Shown here: positions 63,366 through 64,000 of the stretch, in pieces
How positions within the stretch are numbered: the stretch's first letter is position 1
Layout: each line of letters opens with the position of its first letter
NCBI GenBank assembly: GCA_964360605.1
Contig: CAYHXN010000002.1
Location: forward strand, 1-64,000
Direction: 5' to 3'
Origin: CAYHXN01 sp964360605
GTDB taxonomy: Bacteria > Patescibacteriota > Minisyncoccia > UBA6257 > WO2-44-18
Length of the DNA stretch: 64,000 nt
Made by a program: the position numbers and the translations under genes
Notes under the pieces: generated by a model
Told to the model about the DNA's origin: nothing
The model's database searches: none
What the model saw: the letters and a program-made list of their open reading frames with translations, nothing else

Positions 63366-63476
63366 ATGGGATTTTGGAACCTGACTACTTGGATACTTTG
63401 GGTATTGGTTTTTTTGTTCGGAATTTTTGTTGTTCGTCGTTTAATTAGAAACGCGCGTTTGAGAAAACAGCGTTAG
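63366..63476 (+). CDS. 36-aa single-helix membrane protein
   Basis: ATG 63366 (a longer frame from 63276 lies inside the preceding gene and terminator) encodes one helix (about 7-24) and a basic end (RRLIRNARLRKQR). GATATAAAATG suggests a leaderless start. Very short, so the call rests on position and composition. Confidence 0.5.
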   Translation: MGFWNLTTWILWVLVFLFGIFVVRRLIRNARLRKQR

Positions 63477-63500
63477 GGTCTTGCTAAACGCTTTGGTAGT

Positions 63501-63829
63501 GTGACAGAAATATTTGGTAAGATTGCCTCCGACTTTGTGGATGAATCTATAAAACGTCGGCATTCTCCAAACCCAGCATGCTCTAAGAGACTAGAAGGTA
63601 TCCAAAAAAAAATTGAGGACGCCAACGAGTGTCTTGAGATATTCTTTGAGCGAATGTCCGATTTTTTAAATGGAACCCTACCAGACAGTGAAAAGCTTAA
63701 TACTGATGCTAAAGCACAAAAGAAATTCTTAGACCATCTAGAAAAAATATTACATGAAGCAGAAGAGTTATTAGGACGGGCTTTGGACGAGTTAGGGGAA
63801 CATCACCAGCTTTATCCGCGCAACCCTTC
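63501..63829 (+). CDS. Helical protein, 3' end cut by gap
   Basis: GTG 63501 starts a frame of at least 109 codons up to the gap: charged and helical (RLEGIQKKIEDANECLEIFFERM; KAQKKFLDHLEKILHEAEELLG). No motif recognised. There is no clear Shine-Dalgarno site, so the start is uncertain. Confidence 0.5.
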
Positions 63830-63929
63830 NNNNNNNNNNNNNNNNNNNNNNNNNNNNNNNNNNNNNNNNNNNNNNNNNNNNNNNNNNNNNNNNNNNNNNN
63901 NNNNNNNNNNNNNNNNNNNNNNNNNNNNN
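63830..63929. other. Assembly gap (100 N)
   Basis: Exactly 100 unknown bases mark a scaffold join of unknown length. Confidence 1.
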
Positions 63930-63946
63930 GCTCGGGGGATTTTTTA
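63930..63946 (+). terminator. Right half of a terminator
   Basis: gctcggggg followed by ATTTTTTA just after the gap looks like the 3' arm and T-run of a terminator whose 5' arm is hidden in the gap. Confidence 0.5.
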
Positions 63947-63975
63947 TTTTTAGCAACCGTGATAAACTTTTTATT

Positions 63976-64000
63976 ATGCGAAGTTTAATCGCGGATATTA
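63976..64000 (+). CDS. Possible start of a gene running off the window
   Basis: ATG CGA AGT TTA ATC GCG GAT ATT follows the terminator half. Only eight codons are visible, so this is a weak call. Confidence 0.25.

Overview
The window looks like part of a Parcubacteria-type (Candidate Phyla Radiation/Patescibacteria) genome assembled from a metagenome. The evidence is the gene complement and the assembly style. There are many small unassigned membrane proteins, families typical of these bacteria (DUF5667, DUF2079, a DUF8128-like protein beside a TraD/HerA-like ATPase, a short HrcA, a comEC split into two genes), no amino-acid biosynthesis, and two scaffold gaps of exactly 100 N (40926-41025 and 63830-63929). 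TGA ends many genes, so the ordinary bacterial code applies. One tRNA gene (Lys-UUU) is present and no rRNA. No gene-free stretch exceeds 300 bases; the longest (23328-23583, 46164-46385) are filled by hairpins, dispersed repeats and promoters.

Layout. 1-4400: a 5'-truncated ABC-F ATPase, small membrane proteins, a histidine phosphatase, GreA and an acetyltransferase. 4400-11500: a copper/nitrite island with a CopB-type P-ATPase interrupted by an in-frame TGA, a DUF411 protein, a membrane-anchored copper nitrite reductase (NirK) with every copper ligand intact, a lycopene-cyclase-like membrane protein, DUF2892 and several Cys/Met-rich mini-proteins. 11500-15700: MetK, a methyltransferase, a GIY-YIG nuclease bounded by palindromic repeats, and unknown proteins. 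15700-25400: an NAD cluster (nadK, nadE, an NrtR-like Nudix regulator, a radical SAM enzyme, a deoxyribosyltransferase-Nudix fusion, pncA, pncB, nadA, nadD). This gives a full Preiss-Handler route from nicotinamide to NAD(P) plus an isolated quinolinate synthase. Two matching palindromes (TAnTnGTGT-N7-ACACnAnTA) at nadE and pncA are candidate NrtR operators.

25400-40600: a cupredoxin-like protein that has lost its copper ligands, glycosyltransferases, a Gmad2/GerMN protein, deoC with an ALDH16-like double aldehyde dehydrogenase, an alkyladenine glycosylase, an M23 peptidase and a CoaD-like nucleotidyltransferase. 40600-46200: rplU and recR (both cut by a gap), dnaB, cysS, a GxxExxY nuclease-like gene bounded by repeats, and a CorA-like transporter without the GMN motif. 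46200-51350: a heat-shock operon hrcA-grpE-dnaK-(membrane protein)-dnaJ behind a near-perfect CIRCE element. 51350-64000: tRNA-Lys, secD-secF, an orphan sigma-region-4 protein, the DUF8128/TraD pair, efp, mnmA, the split comEC and small proteins.

Two genome-wide themes stand out. First, at least ten genes have a -10 hexamer only 6-7 nt before the start codon and no Shine-Dalgarno sequence, which predicts leaderless mRNAs, while others carry strong GGAGG/GAAAGG sites. Second, short palindromic repeats of several families lie between genes and also inside conserved genes (mpg, mnmA, a PMT-type glycosyltransferase) without breaking the frame. Two stand-alone nuclease-like genes (GIY-YIG and GxxExxY) are each bounded by inverted copies of such repeats, which suggests nuclease-linked mobile palindromes.
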